A stretch of DNA of 64,000 nucleotides from Allodiplogaster sudhausi. Lineage: Eukaryota; Nematoda; Chromadorea; Rhabditida; Diplogasteridae. A program made the translations under genes and the position numbers. The notes beneath the pieces were generated by a model. That model saw only the letters and a list, made by a program, of their open reading frames with translations. It ran no database searches and was not told the origin of the DNA. This document shows positions 12,301 to 23,757 of the stretch, piece after piece (positions within the stretch are counted from its first letter, which is position 1; every line of letters starts with the position of its first letter). Location of the stretch: positions 600,001 to 664,000 of the forward strand of contig CALZFC010000020.1 in the NCBI GenBank assembly GCA_945643635.1, written 5' to 3'.

Positions 12301-15300
12301 AGCGTCGCCAGCTCGGCGACATGTACGGCTTCGGCATGGTCATGTACGAGATCATCTTCCGCGCGCTGCCTTTCGCGGACGAGACCAACATTCTTGGTGA
12401 GCTTTATGAATTATTCGGCACAAAGCTGATTCTGCACCATGCGCTTGCGACACTTACAATTAAGAGAGCCTCTCTGTATGCCTCCAGTTGGGCCTGCCCC
12501 AGATCCAAATGTTCGATTTCGAGAGCGAAAACGTTGTCGGACATGGCACTGGGCCCCAGTAACAAGAATAAATGACAAAACTTTTTTTTTCCAAAAATAT
12601 TCTTGCGTGAATAGCTAAAAGTATGGATATTTTGTGATTTGATGTATCTCGCTTCAAAATCAATATTTTTCAATTTTCTTTTTTTTATTGGCATCCCCGT
12701 CGAATTCTAAACAAGAGCCCTTTAAATGTCCTTTGAAAAATATTTCATTTTCATATCGAACAATTATTTTATATATTTCAATTTGACCGTTGAATACCTT
12801 ATACTCAAAACGTTTTGGGTACTATATCTCAAATTATAGAGCATTAAAAACTGTATAACATATCTTCTTTTCTTTTAGCCTGGATGTCCCCTAAGCTGTT
12901 AAAAATGGGCTCAAATAGGGGCACCTCGGAGATGAACGATTCAAGGAATGCGTGAAGAAATGGTTAAATTCTTGTTTAAACATACAGTGAACCTCTTCAT
13001 TCGATTCAGCGCTTGTTTCTTGTCATAATAGCTATATATCATAATTCATAAAACTATCGTTTTCCACGAACAAAACTCATTTTTCGATTTTTCTACCATA
13101 GACAGAAAATGACCTAAAACTATTCGAATCGCTATATTTTCGACAAATTCAAAGACTACAGAATATGAATAGCACTCTTCTGTACGCGACAAAATTCTCT
13201 ACAGCATACATCCTTTACATCTGGATAGGACATCCCTACCAATGACTATATCGAGTTTCCCACGGCTGTCGCGTCAACACTGACAGATCCGCATTTTACA
13301 ACTTTTCGTGCAATCTTAATGTTTCTTGCTCATCCAATACACCATTCTGCTCCACAAAGCATCCTGAAGTCAAAACGGCTGTTTATTTTGCATATTCAAC
13401 GTGGTAAAAGCCCGCAAAAGGGTTTGCATGTGCGCGGCATTGAACCTGCGCCCTATGACAATCGATGTGCACAATCAATACGACAAAATTACATTTAAAA
13501 ATTCATTTCTCGAGACTGCTTGAACCAATTTTAAAGGTTGAACTATCAATCGATAGCAATTTTTACGCTCTATCGACATAAAAACAGCCGCCAAAAAGTT
13601 TAAAATAATGGTTAGGCCGAATAAGACGCCTAAATATTCGAACACAAAAAAGTATATCAAGCAAATTATTCATGAAGAAGTGATGTATAGGAAAGTTGTT
13701 CGTCTTCGCGAAAGCTATCTAATAGTAGTTTATGAAATGTGATTTGTTGCACATGCGAGAAATAGCGGCAGCGGAAAAATTAAATTTGCAAAGCCTCCCA
13801 AAAAATTAAATTTGCAAAGCCCCTCAGGTCACTTTTCCTGTACTATTATCAATATTGAGGACATACCATGTCAGCCACTATTTATCTTCCCATTGGGTAC
13901 CGGAAAAGTGCCCTGAGGGGCTTTACAAATTTAATTTTTTGGGAGGCCAGTTCCGCAGCCGCTATTTCTCGCATGTGCACATCATCACCACATTTCATAA
14001 ACTACTATTAGATAGCTTTCGCGAAGACGAACAACTTTCCCATACATCACTTCTTCATGAATAAATTGCTTGATATACTTTTTTGTGTTCGAATATTTTG
14101 CCGTCTTATTCTGCCATACCATCATTTAACACTTTTTGGCGGATATTTTTATTTCGATAGAGCGAAAAAATAGCTATCGATTGATAGTTCAACCTTTAAA
14201 ATTGGTTCAAGGAGTCTCGAGAAATGAATTTTAAAATGTAATTTGGGCGTATTGGTTGTGCATGTCGAATGTCATAGGTCGCAGGTTCAATTCCGCGCGC
14301 ATGCAAACCCTTTTGCGGGCTTTTACCACGGGAAATATGCAAAATAAACATCCGTTCTGACTTCAGGATGCTTTGTGGAGCAGAATGGTGTATTGGATGA
14401 GCAAGAAACATTAAGATTGCACGAAAAGTTGTAAAATGTGGATCTGTCAGTGTTGACGCGACAGCCGTGGGAAAATCGATATAGTCATTGGTAGGGACGT
14501 CCTATCCAGATGTAAAGGATGTATGCTGTAGAGAATTTTGTTGCGTACAGAATAGTGCTATTCATATTCTGTAGTCTTTGAATTTGTCGAAAATATAGCG
14601 ATTCGAATAGTTTTAGGTCATTTTCTGTCTATGGTAGAAAAATCGAAAAATAAGTTTTGCTCGTGGAAAACGATAGTTTTATGAATTATGATCTATAGCT
14701 ATAATGACAAGAAACAAGCGCTGAATCGAATGAAGAGGTTCACTGTATGTTTAAACAAGAATTTAACCATTTCTTCACGCATTCCTTGAATCGTTCATCT
14801 CCGAGGTGCCCCTATTTGAACCCATTTTTAACAGCTTAGGGGACATCCAGGCTAAACGAAAAGAAGATATGTTATACAGTTTTTAATGCTCTACAATTTG
14901 AGATATAGTACCCAAAACGTTTTGAGTATAAGGTATTCAACGGTCAAATTGAAATATATAAAATAATTTTTCGATATGAAAATGAAATATTTTTCGAAAG
15001 ACATTTAAAGGTTTCTTGTTTAGAATTCGACGGGGATGCCAATAAAAAAAGAAAATTGAAAAATATTGCTATTAAAGAAAGTTATGGCGAATTAGACTTT
15101 TTCCTTACTTTTTCATGCCTAGACAAGGAAAAAAATTTTATAACAAAATTGATCTACTAATTTTCCTTACAGTGCGTATGGGTACCCCTAATTAAATTTT
15201 GGATAACTGAATCGGAATTTTTTGCACCGGGGCAGGTCCCCATTGAGGGCAGCTTGATCCTTACAGAGAGGCTCTCTTAATCACGCACACAACTTCCTGT

Positions 15301-16625
15301 ATCGGGCCCATTGTGCGATGGGTACACAGGGATGCTATTGGCCGAACGTCAACTTCGTTGCGGGACACAAGTGGGAGAGAAATTAATCTATTGCTCCTGA
15401 ACTTTAAAAAGGGTCAAAGATTCAATCTTGAAATCGCGCCTGTTGTCTGGAACAACAATATACAGGAAAATAGAAAAGAATTGCGGTTAACTTTCCATCT
15501 CAACACTCGTCGTTTCAGAACTCGTCGACACGGTCAAGGACGGTAGTCGGACGTTCAAGCCAGCGATTCAGGACACGCGGGTCTTGAAGAGAAAGCTATT
15601 TAAAAAATTCCTTTTCTAAAATATTTATTCAGATTTTTTAAATACATTTTGAAGATGAAGAAGAAGAGAAGTAACTTACAAATGAGAATATATGTAAATA
15701 TATACATGCATAATTATAATAGATAATCATAATAATAATAATAATAATTTTCAACGCTTGCCAGCTTCTCCACGTCGATCTAGCGCAGCTGATCACCGAC
15801 TGCTGGCACGCGAGGCCCGAGATGCGGCCGAGCCTGCGACGCGTCAAGCTTAATATCGAGCTTTATCTCAAGGCGTAAGTGACGCGCGATGGCAACATGA
15901 AATCAATTCATCAATCAGTACAATCAATAATATCGAAAAATGACATTCTTCACACATTTTCTTCATATGTACATAGATATGTATGTGCAAATAAAAATAA
16001 TATGGCGACTCTGTGAAATGCCCTCTTTCTTTCAGAAAAGGCTCATTGGTGGATAACATGATGCGCATGATGGAGCAGGTGCTTCTTTTGTTTCAGATTC
16101 TTTGTGTGTGTGTGCCCTTCATGTGGAAGAACGCAGAATGCACATTTACCGTAATCGGGCACGCTAAAATGATCGCTCCTAATTTCAGTACGCGAACAAT
16201 CTTGAGAAGCTGGTGAAGGAGCGCACGGGCATGCTTGAGGAGGCGAACAAGCGCGCGGACAAGCTGCTCTCGCAACTTCTGCCAAGGCAAATTTTTTTCT
16301 GACCATTAAAAATATCAATTTGAATTTGCCGCCAATTTCTAGTTTTATTCTTTCTTTTTTTCAGCTACGTTGCGAACGAGCTGAAGCTCGGCCGTCCCGT
16401 GCCACCGAAGACGTTCTCCGGCTCCACCGTCATGTTCAGGTAGATCAAATAGGAAAAGTCATACGTCCGTGTTTGAACTCGAACGGCTGGAAAGAGGTAG
16501 CGCCGAATGATAAGTAAAAAAAAGTAGGACTGAATCCGGCAACGATGTGTTCGACGAACGCAACTATGTGGATTCGCAAGATAATACAATTCGAGAGAGC
16601 ACGGGTATCACAACGAGAATTTTTT

Positions 16626-16666
<41 letters not shown>

Positions 16667-18066
16667 CGACAAAGCCAGAGGCGAACTGAGGCCTAAGGAT
16701 TCTTACTATTTCCTCTGTTCCTGTTGTGCGCATCTTTAATTTGGCTTTAGAAAGTCTTAAAAAAGATAGCTAGATAATTTTTTTAACATTTATTAATTAT
16801 ATTATTTTAATAATTTCAGCGACATTGTCGGCTTCACGGACATGTGCATGCACGCGACGCCGGCGGACGTCGTGACGATGCTGAACAGCGTCTTCGCCGG
16901 CTTCGACGAGTTCATCGCGAGGAGAGAGGCGTACAAGGCGAGGAGAAGCACTTTCATTTTCTCTTTCTCTCCTTCTCTCTCACATTCTCCCTTTCGCTCT
17001 TTCTCCCTTTCTGTCTCTCTTCTCCCTCTCTCTCTCCCTCTCCTTCTCGCTCTCTCTTATGAAAACAACGACATTTTACAGGTGGAAACGATCGGCGACG
17101 CGTACATGTTCGTGTCGGGCGTGCCGGAGGAGAACGGCAACCGACACATTGCCCAGATTGCCGGCATCGCACTCGACATTCACAAGGTTGAGAGGCTGGG
17201 GAAGAACGAGAGGAGAAAGAGAAAGAGAGCGATAGAGGGTACAGAGACAGCTAGAGAAATAGAGAGAAGATAGAGAAGGAGAGAGAGAGCGAGAGAAAGA
17301 GAGAGAAAGAAAGAGAGAGAGAGAATAGCAGTAAATAATTCGATTGTTCCTCGCCAGTTCCTGCTCGACTACCGCGCGCCTCACTCTCCTGCGCGTGTCC
17401 GCTGCCGCCTCGGCGTCTCTTCCGGCCCCGTCGCGGCTGCCGTCGTCGGCATCAATGCGCCGCGCTACTGTCTCTTTGGCGATACCGTAAGAATTTTTTA
17501 AATCTTTTTTTTTTTGAAAATATTTTTTCAAAACATTTTAGAGAATAAATTAGAGATATTATATAATTTTCAAATAAAAATAAAATGAAAATAAGTGGAG
17601 AAACACGATACATTTACATCTAGGTAAACATGGCATCACGAATGGAGAGCACCGGCGAGGCCGACAAGACGCAGTTGTCGTCGAGCGCGCAGAAGATGCT
17701 CGAGACGTACTATCCCGAGTACATCACGACCGAGCGAGGACAAGTGCAGATCAAGGTGTGGGGAAATTAAATGTGTATTAAAAATTAGGCAATATTTCAA
17801 AGACTTATAAAGTGCATATTTATTCAGTATATGTACTTGTAAATAATGCTGAAAGAACTGATATACATAAATACATACATGTAGAAATAGTAAAAAAAAA
17901 TAGCTCAAAAGTAAGCTCGCCTCAGGGCAAAGGAATGTGCACGACGTACTGGCTGGACGGGACACGCGACACCACGGACGTCTACAAGGCGCCGTCGTCA
18001 CGAATCGGTTCGACCACGCCCGGAAACATACAGTCCTCACACTTTAGCTCGCTTTTCGGCATGTAG
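4105..18066 (+). CDS. gcy: Receptor-type guanylate cyclase, complete (32 exons)
   Basis: Makes cGMP from GTP at the plasma membrane; nematode members act mostly in sensory neurons. Exons: 4105-4264, 4442-4568, 4824-4933, 5921-6102, 6389-6484, 6735-6813, 6967-7082, 7327-7413, 7691-7783, 8615-8762, 9058-9164, 9393-9473, 9688-9866, 10001-10085, 10199-10296, 10445-10502, 10840-10934, 11179-11263, 11479-11581, 11726-11824, 12083-12150, 12279-12396, 15519-15580, 15765-15874, 16036-16078, 16189-16286, 16365-16439, 16820-16937, 17082-17186, 17358-17486, 17624-17755, 17926-18066. They total 3387 nt in phase (1128 aa, normal length). Order: signal peptide (1-30), ANF-receptor ectodomain with [11 protein letters not shown] and GPYC, membrane span (about 495-519), kinase homology domain (about 523-849), coiled linker, cyclase (about 905-1100). 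YHGSLTP replaces HRD and DYG replaces DFG, so the kinase is catalytically dead as usual. The cyclase keeps [16 protein letters not shown] and [11 protein letters not shown], so it looks active. Two introns use GC donors (after 16286 and 16937). The last exon ends without a known motif. Confidence 0.93.
6104..6141 (+). repeat. Intronic duplicate of the start of cyclase exon 4
   Basis: Beginning right after the donor of exon 4, about 35 bp (AGATGGACTCGGTGGCGCGG and onwards) repeat the first bases of the same exon at 5921-5956. The copy runs straight into a 220-bp GA microsatellite. It is not needed for the reading frame, so it is treated as intronic. Confidence 0.85.
6141..6365. repeat. GA microsatellite in a cyclase intron
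   Basis: Imperfect (GA)n/(GAGAAA)n tract filling most of the 286-bp intron between cyclase exons 4 and 5. It generates long but meaningless open frames on both strands. Confidence 0.95.
7190..7290 (+). repeat. About 26-bp tandem repeat in a cyclase intron
   Basis: Three to four units of the form GTTCGTTATAGCTGAACAA lie in the intron between exons 7 and 8. Each unit contains TTGTTC...GAACAA, a small inverted repeat, so the transcript could form stacked hairpins. A related GAACAACATTGTT motif occurs before exon 4 near 5905. Confidence 0.8.
8880..8940. repeat. Poly-C tract in a cyclase intron
   Basis: Two runs of about 15-26 C separated by GGACTAA, in the intron between exons 10 and 11. The surrounding 8790-8945 is C-rich with repeated CCCCTGACTAAC-like units. 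The exact length may be unreliable in an assembly. Confidence 0.9.
10571..10700. repeat. Short TIR repeat (AATTGCCGCG), copy 2
   Basis: GTTCGAATTGCCGCG at one end and CGCGGCAATTTGAAA at the other form a clear inverted pair about 130 bp apart in the intron between cyclase exons 16 and 17. The interior is related to 2167-2294. Non-autonomous element of unknown family. Confidence 0.6.
12463..15283. mobile_element. 2.8-kb foldback element in a cyclase intron
   Basis: Ends are TTAAGAGAGCCTCTCTGTA and its exact reverse complement (12463-12481 and 15265-15283), so TTAA sits at both outer edges. The core is a very long inverted repeat: arm 12661-13842 pairs with 13898-15068 around a 55-bp loop. Between ends and core (about 180-200 bp per side) the two sides are unrelated. 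The right arm holds a tRNA-type B box GGTTCAATTCC at 14284-14294, with a degraded mirror near 13440. No transposase is seen. TTAA ends recall piggyBac, but the following bases are not a canonical piggyBac end, so the family is open. It lies between the exons ending 12396 and starting 15519 and does not break the frame. Confidence 0.85.
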
Positions 18067-19356
18067 ACCATTGGGAATGCGAACAAGAGTGTAGCTTTGA
18101 AGGAGCACCGAAAGCAGTCAACCGAATATTGTTGTCGTGTCTCTCTCTCTCTCTAAATCACATGCTCTCTCGCCCTTATCTCTAGTCAGGCAAAAGACGC
18201 GCGAATTCAAGTGTGAGTTTTAGGGCTCCTTTACTATCTTATATAGTGAATGCATACTTAGTTACTCTGCTAGCAGAATAATCTTAATTTTCCTTCATGA
18301 TAACAATACTAGTCATTGCAATCGATCCTTGCAGTGTACCCCCTCTATCATCACTATAACAAACCCCAGGCAAGTTCCCCTCGTCTGATCAGCCCCAAAC
18401 TCCCCATAGATGTATGTAACTCACATCAGTGGTCCATTCGAGTGCAAACGTCACATTTGACAACTCTCTCACTCTTTCTCTCTCTTTCTTTCTTTCTTTC
18501 TCTCTCTCCCTCTCTCTGTCGTGTTTTTTTGCAGTTGCAGCCTCTCACAATCAGACTCGGACCTTATTTCCATCCCCTCGAAGTTCGCACAATGTTATCG
18601 CACTCGTGCAACTGCTTTTGCTCTTTCTTATTGAAATATGGAATACTCACGCAACTGTCTGATTGCTTTTCATGCTGCTTTTTAACTGTACTTCCAAAGA
18701 GACTACATATTTTTTATTAATTTTTTTTAATATTTTGTTCTCGGTTAATTCACTGATGCACAGGGGCATTATCTGCATATGAATGAGTGTGCATATTTAA
18801 GATATTCCTATATTATTGCTGCATAACTATATTCTTCTTTTTCAGTCTGCTATGTTATTACACAGCTTATTTATGTGCTCATTCTATAAGAATGCTGCAA
18901 AGGGGGAGAACGAGGAATGTAGTAGAATGCAACAAGGCGATGAGAAGGATGGTGCTATATCAAACACTCGAGATCAATAAGCCACCGATTATTTGGTTGA
19001 ATATTCAGTAACGCTGAAATAAACGGTATCTAAATATATGAAGTGTGACAGTGAACGGAAAGATCAGTGGACGTCAGGGGTATACGCACTAACTACATGC
19101 ATAAATAGATTTATTAAAACGTTAGTGGCAGAATCATTAGATAATAGTAAAGCGAAGTCTACAAGTAAGTATTAAGATATTCCAAGACATGAAGCATTCG
19201 AGCAAGAAAGTTTAGGACTAGCAAATTTTAAAATTATTCACATATATAAATTTACCAGAACAAAGTAGTTAGTTGGGAATATTAAATAGTGCAATGCTGA
19301 TAAACATCGACAATATTCTCAATAGTGTAGAGAATAATAAGACAGCGGTTGACAGA
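18067..19356. other. Convergent intergenic region, cyclase to iGluR-like copy 1
   Basis: Both flanking genes end here. Contents: the third copy of the TCAGGCAAAAGACGCGCG repeat (18186-18231), a CT tract (18463-18520), and from about 18700 the 3' flank shared by several iGluR-like copies (a close copy lies at 23060-23757, and a related inverted stretch follows copy 7 near 60770-60870). No gene is supported. Confidence 0.6.
18186..18231. repeat. Dispersed repeat TCAGGCAAAAGACGCGCG, copy 3
   Basis: Diverged copy of the element at 466 and 738, here about 120 bp downstream of the cyclase stop codon. It ends in AGGGCTCCTTTA, comparable to GGGCGCTCCCTTA at the first copy. Confidence 0.5.
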
Positions 19357-22001
19357 CTACAAGTTTCTCACAAAGTACTGCAAATTGTAAACGTTCTTTA
19401 TCGACTCAAACATAATTCCAACCAAGTTGCGCTTGTAAAGCACTCGCTCACGAAGGAGAAAACAGAAGGCAATGAAATGGAAGAGAAGAAGGCCGACGAA
19501 GGGAGCTCGCAACTGGCTGAGAGTCATGATGGAGAAGGAGAAGGGTGGCGGCTTGAAATCGAGCGACTCGCCTTGCGGACGAGAAATGTAGCGAAGGATA
19601 AGAGCGTGCATCTATTCAAACAAAATATGTAATAAAAAATATACGAATAAAATAATATAATATAAAAATAACAAAAAATATATACAATCGTTCTATGTCA
19701 ACTTTGGCGACCAACTTGTTCTGGTCGGAAAATGCTGACGAGATTCCGATTGAGAATATTTCGAAGCTTCCGAAGTCTTCGATCCTTCCGCAAGTAGAAG
19801 GTCGTTGGATTTGGAATACCGAAGCCCTCGCTTGCAAAAGACGGGTACTTCTTATATAGAGATGCCATCTCTGCGTGGGGCACAGCAATTCTCAAAAAAA
19901 ATTTCAGTGAGATGTTTACTTTGTCATAACAATTCTAGCACGTGTATTTTCTTGGAGAGATTGCCGTGATTGTGAAAGAGAACAATAAAATTTGAGAACA
20001 GTTCCGGATGTCTACATTGATCAAGATCGTACGGTCGGAGTGGGCAGGGCGAGCGGAATTTGTCATTGCTGCGGAGCAGAATGTCCGAGAAGCCGGAGTA
20101 GATGACGACGAAGCCAAAGAAATGCAGAGATGACTTTGCGCATAACTACAAGTAATGCTATCTTTTTATTTGGCAGAACTTCTTCAACTGAATGATTTTG
20201 CAGTTCCCGCAGCTTTATCTAGTTTTTCCACATTTCTCCCTCATTTCTTTTTCCCTTAGTTGTACCATATTTGCCATTTTCTGTTCATATGGCTCGATGA
20301 TGATGCGATTGCCATATTTGTCAGCTGGATTGCCTCCGAAGAACTCCGCAATCTGCAATTCGACTTACTTTTTACATTTATTCTTATTCAAGACCGAGGA
20401 GAACAAGTGCAAACAGTCTGTGGCTTGATGGTGAAGTCGCCTTTCATAATCAGCCGACCGCTGCCGTCTCGCAGATATTCAAGGAATTCAGTGACCGTTC
20501 TCAATTCGCATGCAACTATTAGTGAATGTTTTAGTTTTGTCAAGCTAAACGTAACAATTGCATCTACTAGTAAGTTCGCATATGCGAAATACGAACTTAT
20601 TAGTAGATGTAATTGTTACGTTTAGCTAAATTAGTCTAGACGAGAAAACGAACGTTGGCGGCTTCACGGTAGTTTGAATCGCGTTGCCCTGGTACATTGC
20701 ATTGTAGATGAGGAGAAGCATGAGTACCGAGAGATGGAAACTAAAAACAGCCGGGCGACGGCCGGAGAGCGGGTCGGAAGAGAATACTCGTAGAAGCGAG
20801 GAGGAGAAGCGTCTGAGAGTGATTACAAGAACATGGGCTAACATCTTTTGACATTATTTGAGAATCCCTTACACCGAGTTCTCGCTGTTCTTGAGCATGA
20901 GAAGAAGAACGAGGGTCAAGCATTCACAAGCGTAGGCAGAAAGCAGAGCAGCCACGAAAGCCGCGGCCATCCAGGGAGAGAAGACGAGAAAGTCGCCCAT
21001 TGCCCAGCCACCGTCCCAGTCGGCCCGTTCGTAAAAGGTGAACTGAAAACTGTTTTTTATTATTAACATTTATTAACCTACGGATGTATCATCAGGGATT
21101 GTCGGCTCCGGGCACCCCGCCCCGGGGCCGTGGCCGTCCCTGGGCGCCGGGGGCCGTGGATAATTGAGAGAAGTTCAGCGAAATTTCAAAACTTTGGATG
21201 GATTTTTTGATTTTTTTTGATTTTTTAAAGACTTTTTAAAGCTTTGGGGTCAGGGCCGCCTTCGGGGCCGACTTCGGGGGCCAGGGCCGGGGCCGACCAC
21301 TGGGGCCGGGCCCTGGCCCCCGAAAGTTGACGAAGCATTGAATATCAAATTAGGCGCATATTGTGAAGTTGAGAATGAGCCCGTACGTATTCCATTGTGG
21401 CCGGGTGAGTGTAGTAAAAGTTGTCCAATCGCTGCTTCCGATACAATAAGCATTCGACCGAACCGTCAAGATTTCCTTGATGATGGAAATATATATTTGT
21501 TTTCCGCTTTTGAACTCTCGCATGCCGAACAGCAAAAGGAGGAGGGAAGGGCGAACCCTGTTGAATCATTCCAAGCATCCCACCAAAGTATCCAGTCGCA
21601 TTGTCGATTCCGAAACCGCCTGAGAATTCATCATAAATAAATAATTGTGTATATATGTATATATAGATATATACAATAAATAAGTACATATGCATATGAT
21701 CATGCCCGAGAGAATACAATTTCAGTGTTACCGTAAGAGTCGACACGCACAAACTCGATAGGAAGCAGTCCGGCCTCCGTTGCGGCCTCGTGCCAAATGT
21801 CGACGAAAATTCCTTTCAATTATTAGCTCAATAATAAGTATTCATTTGGAAAAAAACTTTTGTTAAAAATCACATTTTCTCTTTTAAATATATGTATTTT
21901 ATTTAGTTGTAATACCAACCTGAAATTGTTTGAAGCTGCTGCGATTTACGGTAGACGAATGGATAGCTGCGATCGTCGACGTAGCCAAGGCGGAGGGGCA
22001 T
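19357..22001 (-). CDS. iGluR-like receptor, copy 1 (exons A-J open)
   Basis: Related to nematode ionotropic glutamate receptor/solute-binding-type membrane proteins, inferred ligand-gated channels. Exon A (ending at the ATG 21999-22001) gives MPLRLGYVDDRSYPFVYR, the first strand of the ligand-binding lobe. Then come GIFVDIWHEAA-type lobe 1, GMIQ plus LDGSVE, exon D with FTFYERADWDGGW and hydrophobic M1, exon E with M3 (FHLSVLMLLLIYNAMYQGNAI), lobe 2 exons with TEFLEYLRDGSG, AEFFGG and FGIPNP, and last exon J (19357-19611) with M4 PPFSFSIMTLSQLR plus a hydrophobic span. All exons are open with usable splice sites. A signal-peptide exon like those of copies 3-7 is missing upstream, where a short MITE and unrelated sequence follow, so expression is uncertain. 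An 85-bp perfect-looking hairpin fills the E-F intron (20543-20627). Confidence 0.7.
20543..20627. repeat. 85-bp hairpin palindrome in the E-F intron, copy 1
   Basis: AGCTAAACGTAACAATTGCA at one end pairs with the reverse complement ending GTTACGTTTAGCT, with TTCGCATATGCGAA near the centre. Stem about 38 bp with few mismatches. Equivalent hairpins lie at about 24884-24966 (copy 2), 32468-32553 (copy 3), 37394-37476 (copy 4) and 41447-41529 (copy 5). Copies 6 and 7 have only one half. Confidence 0.85.
21093..21330. mobile_element. GC-rich hAT-type MITE, copy 1 (right end lost)
   Basis: Starts CAGGGATTG after the 8-bp site TGTATCAT (21085-21092) in the C-D intron of iGluR-like copy 1. The body alternates GGGGCCGGGG-type tracts with an AT-rich middle. 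The right terminus is deleted, running directly into GTTGACGAAGC. Sisters: 25429-25694, 33021-33260, 37962-38215 and 41999-42043. Confidence 0.75.
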
Positions 22002-22150
22002 CTCTCACAATCAGTTGTGTTCGTTAGCCGTCTTCTCACTCAGCCACGTCTTCATATATATAACATAAATAGGTTAGCTAATGAGAATTACTCTTTAAAC
22101 ATATTGAAAGTGCAAACGAACGAACCGATCCCTGATGCCCTCTCGCTCTC

Positions 22151-22441
22151 TGACGCCCATTCAACCCATAATAAAAACGTTCCTCACTATGCATTGAATC
22201 ATGGCTACGGCTAAGTGGGCGGAGCCTGCCTGTACGCAGCCAAAATCGCATGTTTTATGCGCATAATTCAAATGCGGGAAATTCAAAGCTGGTTCGCGGC
22301 CGTCGGTGATCATGGGACCGCGTTTTGCCAGTTGCTAAAATTTACCATACCACGGTAGCATTGGGTCGAGCAACCGCGGTTACGCGTTGCGGTCTTTTTT
22401 TGGCGTGACCAATTTTGATGACCGGGTTTGAATGGGCGTGT
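22151..22441. mobile_element. Short MITE with ACGCCCATTCAACCC ends
   Basis: ACGCCCATTCAACCC on the left and GGGTTTGAATGGGCGT on the right, about 290 bp apart. In iGluR-like copies 3 and 4 the same place reads uninterrupted (CTCGC, a few bases, then CTAAAATATACCG), so this is an insertion confined to the upstream region of copy 1. The target duplication looks short (about CTCT). No coding capacity; superfamily not assigned. Confidence 0.7.
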
Positions 22442-23757
22442 CTCTAAAATATACCGTTCCAGCGAAACATGAAATAAAAGTATTCCGAAACGTGAAAGGG
22501 ATGAGAGAATCTACACCATTGCCTTCAAATATTGTCAGTGGAAAAACAACAGCCGCGCATTCAATCTGCCTAAAGTTTGAAACATATTCGTAATACTTGT
22601 TCCAAACATTGGCGTTGTTGTCACAGGCTGAGAACAAAAAGAAAGACGTTCAGGACTTCATACTCTCCTGGTCGATCAAAGAACTCACACGAGAGACGAA
22701 ATTGTACAGGCAGAGAAAAAGGACACTTCTCACCTCTTCGTCTTACTCGAAGAGGTGCGAGGAGTTTTTTTTTCTGCATGTACTATTTTGCCGCTTTTGT
22801 GAGTACTTTGGTCGGCCATGAGAGAATGGAAACATGCACCGGACGACCGGCGACGTCTTTTTTCTCTGCCCTGTGCTATTTCGTTGGTGACGAGCCAAAG
22901 CTGAACCAGAGCAGCTTTTGCTCGTCACAACCTGCGTCTTCATCTTTCTGTTGTCTCTCCATTTTTGTGCTTGTTCATACCAAGTTACCACCTCAGAAGT
23001 TCGAAATAGAAAGTGCACACAAGCGATAAAATGAAGACAAGCTGGATACATGTTCAGAACACATGTGTATTAAGATAGGCTGGCAAATTGTCATTTCTTT
23101 TGTTGTGAACATGTTCGAAATTATCTGCATATGTAAGTCTGGGCATGCTATTTAAGATATTTCTATATACATAACTGTATTCTTCATATGCAGTTTGAGA
23201 TATTATTACACAACTTATATTTAGTTATATGCTCGTTCACTACTAATGCTGCTAAGGTGGAGAACGAGGAATGTAGTAAAAATTAACAAGGCGATGAAAC
23301 GTATGGTGCTATAACAAACACTTGAGATCAATGACAAACCGATAATTTGCATGAATATGTTAGTAACGCTGAAATAAACGGTATCTAAATATATGAAGTG
23401 CGACAGTGAAAGGAAAGCTCAGTGGAACAACTTTTATTTCCTCTGGTATTATGAACCAGACAGTCATGGGTATACGCGCTAACTACAAGAATAAATAGAT
23501 TGATTAAAACGTTAATGGCAGCATCATTAGATAATAGTAAAGCGAAGTCTACAAGTAAGAATTACGATAATCCAAGACATGAAGCATTCGAGCAAGAAAG
23601 TTTAGAACTAGCAAATTTTAAAATTATTCACATATATAAATTTACCAGAACAAAGACAAAGTAGTTAGTTGGGATAAGCAACCAAATAATATTAAATAGT
23701 GCAATGCTGATAAACATTGACAATATTCTCAATGGTGTAGAGAATAACGTTCAGAGA
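22442..23757. other. Intergenic region between iGluR-like copies 1 and 2
   Basis: 22442-22560 matches the upstream flank of copies 3, 5 and 6 (block containing GACAATATTTGAAGGCAATGG on the minus strand). 22560-23040 is unrelated to the other copies and has no clear exon. From about 23060 it repeats the 3' flank seen before copy 1 (18790-19350). The signal-peptide exon expected here is absent. Confidence 0.5.

Noticed and set aside
19357..19632. Plus-strand frame rich in KKADEG over the end of receptor copy 1
   Set aside because: It is the antisense of exon J, whose minus-strand frame is conserved in all copies as a membrane segment.
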